Assembly (NCBI GenBank): GCA_903864275.1
Contig: CAIPFE010000008.1
Coordinates: 152,989 to 216,988, forward strand
Origin: an uncultured Mucilaginibacter sp.
Lineage (GTDB): Bacteria; Bacteroidota; Bacteroidia; Sphingobacteriales; Sphingobacteriaceae
Direction: 5' to 3'
DNA length: 64,000 bases
Notes under the pieces: generated by a model
What the model was told of the DNA's origin: nothing
What the model saw: the letters and a program-made list of their open reading frames with translations, nothing else
Databases searched by the model: none
In this document: positions 62,491 to 64,000 of the stretch, in pieces
Layout of the letters: each line of letters starts with the position of its first letter
How positions within the stretch are numbered: position 1 is the stretch's first letter
Translations under genes and position numbers: made by a program

Positions 62491-63378
62491 ATGGAAAACA
62501 TCGTTGGACACAGGAATTTTGTTGGCGTTGTGCCGCCAATTACCTTTAAAACACTTGGGTATCCCAAACAATTGCTTTTGATGTTCGACAAAATAGCGGT
62601 GGACTTGACAAACAATCTGACCGACTATGAACATAAAATCATTACCAGTGCACGGCCAGAAATAGATTGGCTGTCTTCAGCGGGCATGTTAACAACCTTG
62701 TCGGGTATGATTGCATCCGAAAACCCGGAGATCAATAAAAATGAGGTACAGATAAAAAACGATTTCCTGTTGCCACGAAGGTTAGCTATCGATTTAAACA
62801 AGTTCGCCAAAACAAGCTTACAGGCATATAATGGAATGAATGATATGCGAGTTATCGCGGCTAAATTAAGAGAGCTAAAAAATATCGACGCTGTGGCGGT
62901 TGGCTCAGCGGATACCCCCATCATACTCGACAGGAAAGCTGACCGTGACGACGTCATAAAGATCACCCTGGGGCAGTTTCCCATCCCTTCTGACATAACG
63001 CCTTGGGAAAACATTGTAAGCTTTAAAAAAGAAGAAAGAACCACGGAGCAATTTTACCGGTTAAAAAACTGGATCAACAAAACCGGGCGGGAAGGGCTAC
63101 GATCATACGAAGTGATAGACGAACTCAAAGGGCTTTTGATGAACTACGAACAGGGAATGAAACACTATGAAATGGAAGCAAATTTGGGTGTGCTCGAAGT
63201 GATCGTGAAAACAACTGCGGACATTGCCGAAGGCATAGCACGATTTAAGTTCTCGAAAGTTGTTGAACCCTTTTTCAGGGCTACGCATAAAAGAACAAAG
63301 CTCTTGGAGGAAGAAAGAAAAGTTGAAGGGAAAGAGGTGGCTTATATTGTAAATGCGATTAAAACATTTCGTAAATGA
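62491..63378 (+). CDS. Hypothetical protein, alpha-helical
   Basis: A 295-residue cytosolic protein that I do not recognise. There are no membrane segments. It is mostly helical, with a long charged helix at 195-255 (TTEQFYRLKNWINKTGREGL and LKGLLMNYEQGMKHYEME) and a basic end (RATHKRTKLLEEERKVEG). The first 150 residues include AKLRELKNIDAVAVGSADTPIIL. Codon use is like the neighbours. It lies alone between repeat copies e and f, a position suggesting an accessory gene. Functional guess withheld. Confidence 0.6.
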   Translation: MENIVGHRNFVGVVPPITFKTLGYPKQLLLMFDKIAVDLTNNLTDYEHKIITSARPEIDWLSSAGMLTTLSGMIASENPEINKNEVQIKNDFLLPRRLAIDLNKFAKTSLQAYNGMNDMRVIAAKLRELKNIDAVAVGSADTPIILDRKADRDDVIKITLGQFPIPSDITPWENIVSFKKEERTTEQFYRLKNWINKTGREGLRSYEVIDELKGLLMNYEQGMKHYEMEANLGVLEVIVKTTADIAEGIARFKFSKVVEPFFRATHKRTKLLEEERKVEGKEVAYIVNAIKTFRK

Positions 63379-63439
63379 TTAGATAGACTGCGTTGATAGA
63401 CTGCGAACTTTTAGGCGAATGCCAGGTGAATTCAACCGG

Positions 63440-63540
63440 GTGTTGGTAATTGCGGATTTGGCACAGGACACGGAACCGGTAGCCTTCAAACTGTGCCCGA
63501 TGTATTAGCGCCAAATGAGGAAAAAAAAAGCATCTTTTAT
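63440..63540 (+). repeat. Degenerate tail of the dispersed repeat, copy f
   Basis: GGCACAGGACACGGAACCGG, then TAGCCTTCAAACTGTGCCCG and ATGTATTAGCGCC, align with the tail of copy e, including a TCCTGTAAAACATTAC end. The head is missing. It fills most of the gap 63379-63619. Confidence 0.55.
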
Positions 63541-63619
63541 CCTGTAAAACATTACAGACCAACTGGTTAAATTTACTACCTTTATAAAAATTTAACCTTC
63601 AACCACTAAATCTTTATCC

Positions 63620-63913
63620 ATGGCAACTGACCAATTACTTTTCACACTAACTCCTAAAACAGGATTTTATCATTCAAACAATGAAATGGGCTTTCTTGAC
63701 GGTAAAATTATATGTTATTACCCTTCAAATGTCGGCGAACCTGATGGTTACGTATATTTCTTATTTCGACTAGATGGTGATACCTCCGGTTTTAATGTGA
63801 GGTTGTGGTCAACTTCATCTATACCTGCTCAAAAAATGCGTGCTGAATTCGATGTTGAAACTGGATATACCGCTGATATTGACCACCCAATTCCGGCGGA
63901 ATGTGACCAGTGA
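63620..63913 (+). CDS. Hypothetical protein, probably truncated by an insertion element
   Basis: A 97-residue frame beginning ATDQLLFTLTPKTGFYHSNNEMGFLDGK. It looks like the start of a beta-rich protein (YVYFLFRLDGDTSGFNVRLWS). The last residues (ADIDHPIPAECDQ) are read from the 23-24-bp repeat array that begins at 63880, so the original C-terminus has probably been lost. A TACCTTTA box lies about 40 nt upstream. Function unknown. Confidence 0.5.
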   Translation: MATDQLLFTLTPKTGFYHSNNEMGFLDGKIICYYPSNVGEPDGYVYFLFRLDGDTSGFNVRLWSTSSIPAQKMRAEFDVETGYTADIDHPIPAECDQ

Positions 63914-64000
63914 TTCCGCGTCAAATTGACCACCCCATTCCGGGGCAAACTGACCAGGCATTCCGGGCCAAACTGACCACCCCGAACGAGCAGCTAATGC
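63880..64000. mobile_element. Terminal repeat array, IS21-like element end (partial)
   Basis: Five tandem units start with TGACCA at 63880, 63904, 63927, 63951 and 63974 (periods 24, 23, 24, 23), consensus TGACCACCCCATTCCGGGNCAAAC. IS21-family elements carry several such subterminal repeats bound by the transposase. The transposase genes would lie beyond the window, and no exact tip can be set. Confidence 0.55.

Noticed and set aside
56358..63540. Integron cassette array with attC sites
   Set aside because: The repeats lack the RYYYAAC/GTTRRRY core pair, genes lie on both strands and no integrase is seen. The cassette-like layout is still reported as a finding.
63880..64000. Possible CRISPR array (regular 23-24-bp units)
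   Set aside because: Units are contiguous and diverged, without unique spacers; they fit subterminal repeats of an insertion element better.

Overview
The window looks like a Bacteroidota chromosome, most likely family Sphingobacteriaceae and close to Mucilaginibacter or Pedobacter. This rests on protein families and gene order (short GlgA-like protein + DUF4270 + glmS beside panC; rplM-rpsI-rpsB-tsf), on many SPII lipoproteins, and on promoters of the Bacteroidota type. A clean TTTG-N19-TATCTTTG stands upstream of rplM, and TAnnTTTG boxes stand upstream of several other genes. The genus is an inference; no rRNA or tRNA gene was seen.

Region 1 (0-12.6 kb) encodes an envelope electron-transfer locus. 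There are three DUF5777 outer-membrane barrels. Two belong to parallel three-gene cassettes: an EB_dh lipoprotein or a YceI lipoprotein, then a small CX4CH haem lipoprotein, then the barrel. A monohaem cytochrome c, a small Tat protein, a Tat-exported multi-cluster Fe-S protein, an NrfD-type quinol subunit and a membrane-anchored Ig-like protein follow. No catalytic molybdoenzyme subunit is present.

Region 2 (12.7-24.3 kb) holds a GH5 enzyme and modABC molybdate uptake. Two molybdopterin-fold oxidoreductase proteins follow, one paired with a cytochrome b. Then come DUF302, deoC, a GH172 (DUF2961) enzyme and a GPH-type sugar transporter.

Region 3 (24.3-31.3 kb) is a seven-gene minus-strand lipid-modification operon: DUF1475, DUF1295, two cyclopropane-synthase-like methyltransferases, an alpha/beta hydrolase, an FAD oxidoreductase and DUF1365.

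Region 4 (31.4-56.2 kb) is mostly housekeeping: peroxiredoxin, kelch protein, TetR, GH20, M23 peptidase, rbfA, a LolC-like permease, an MBL hydrolase, a 7TM-DISM histidine kinase, oxyR, glmS, DUF4270, short GlgA, panC, a hydroxyacid dehydrogenase, pyrH, nagA, tsf, rpsB, rpsI and rplM. Many intergenic gaps hold short 'word' repeats of 6-10 nt, often arranged as hairpins that run into stop codons.

Region 5 (56.3-64 kb) is accessory DNA. Single genes (PAP2-like, NTF2-like plus a GC-rich MFS transporter, trypsin-like protease, two membrane or hypothetical proteins) are separated by copies of one dispersed repeat, all in the same orientation. A 178-bp tandem palindromic element lies inside, and the window ends in 23-24-bp repeats that resemble the end of an IS21-type element.
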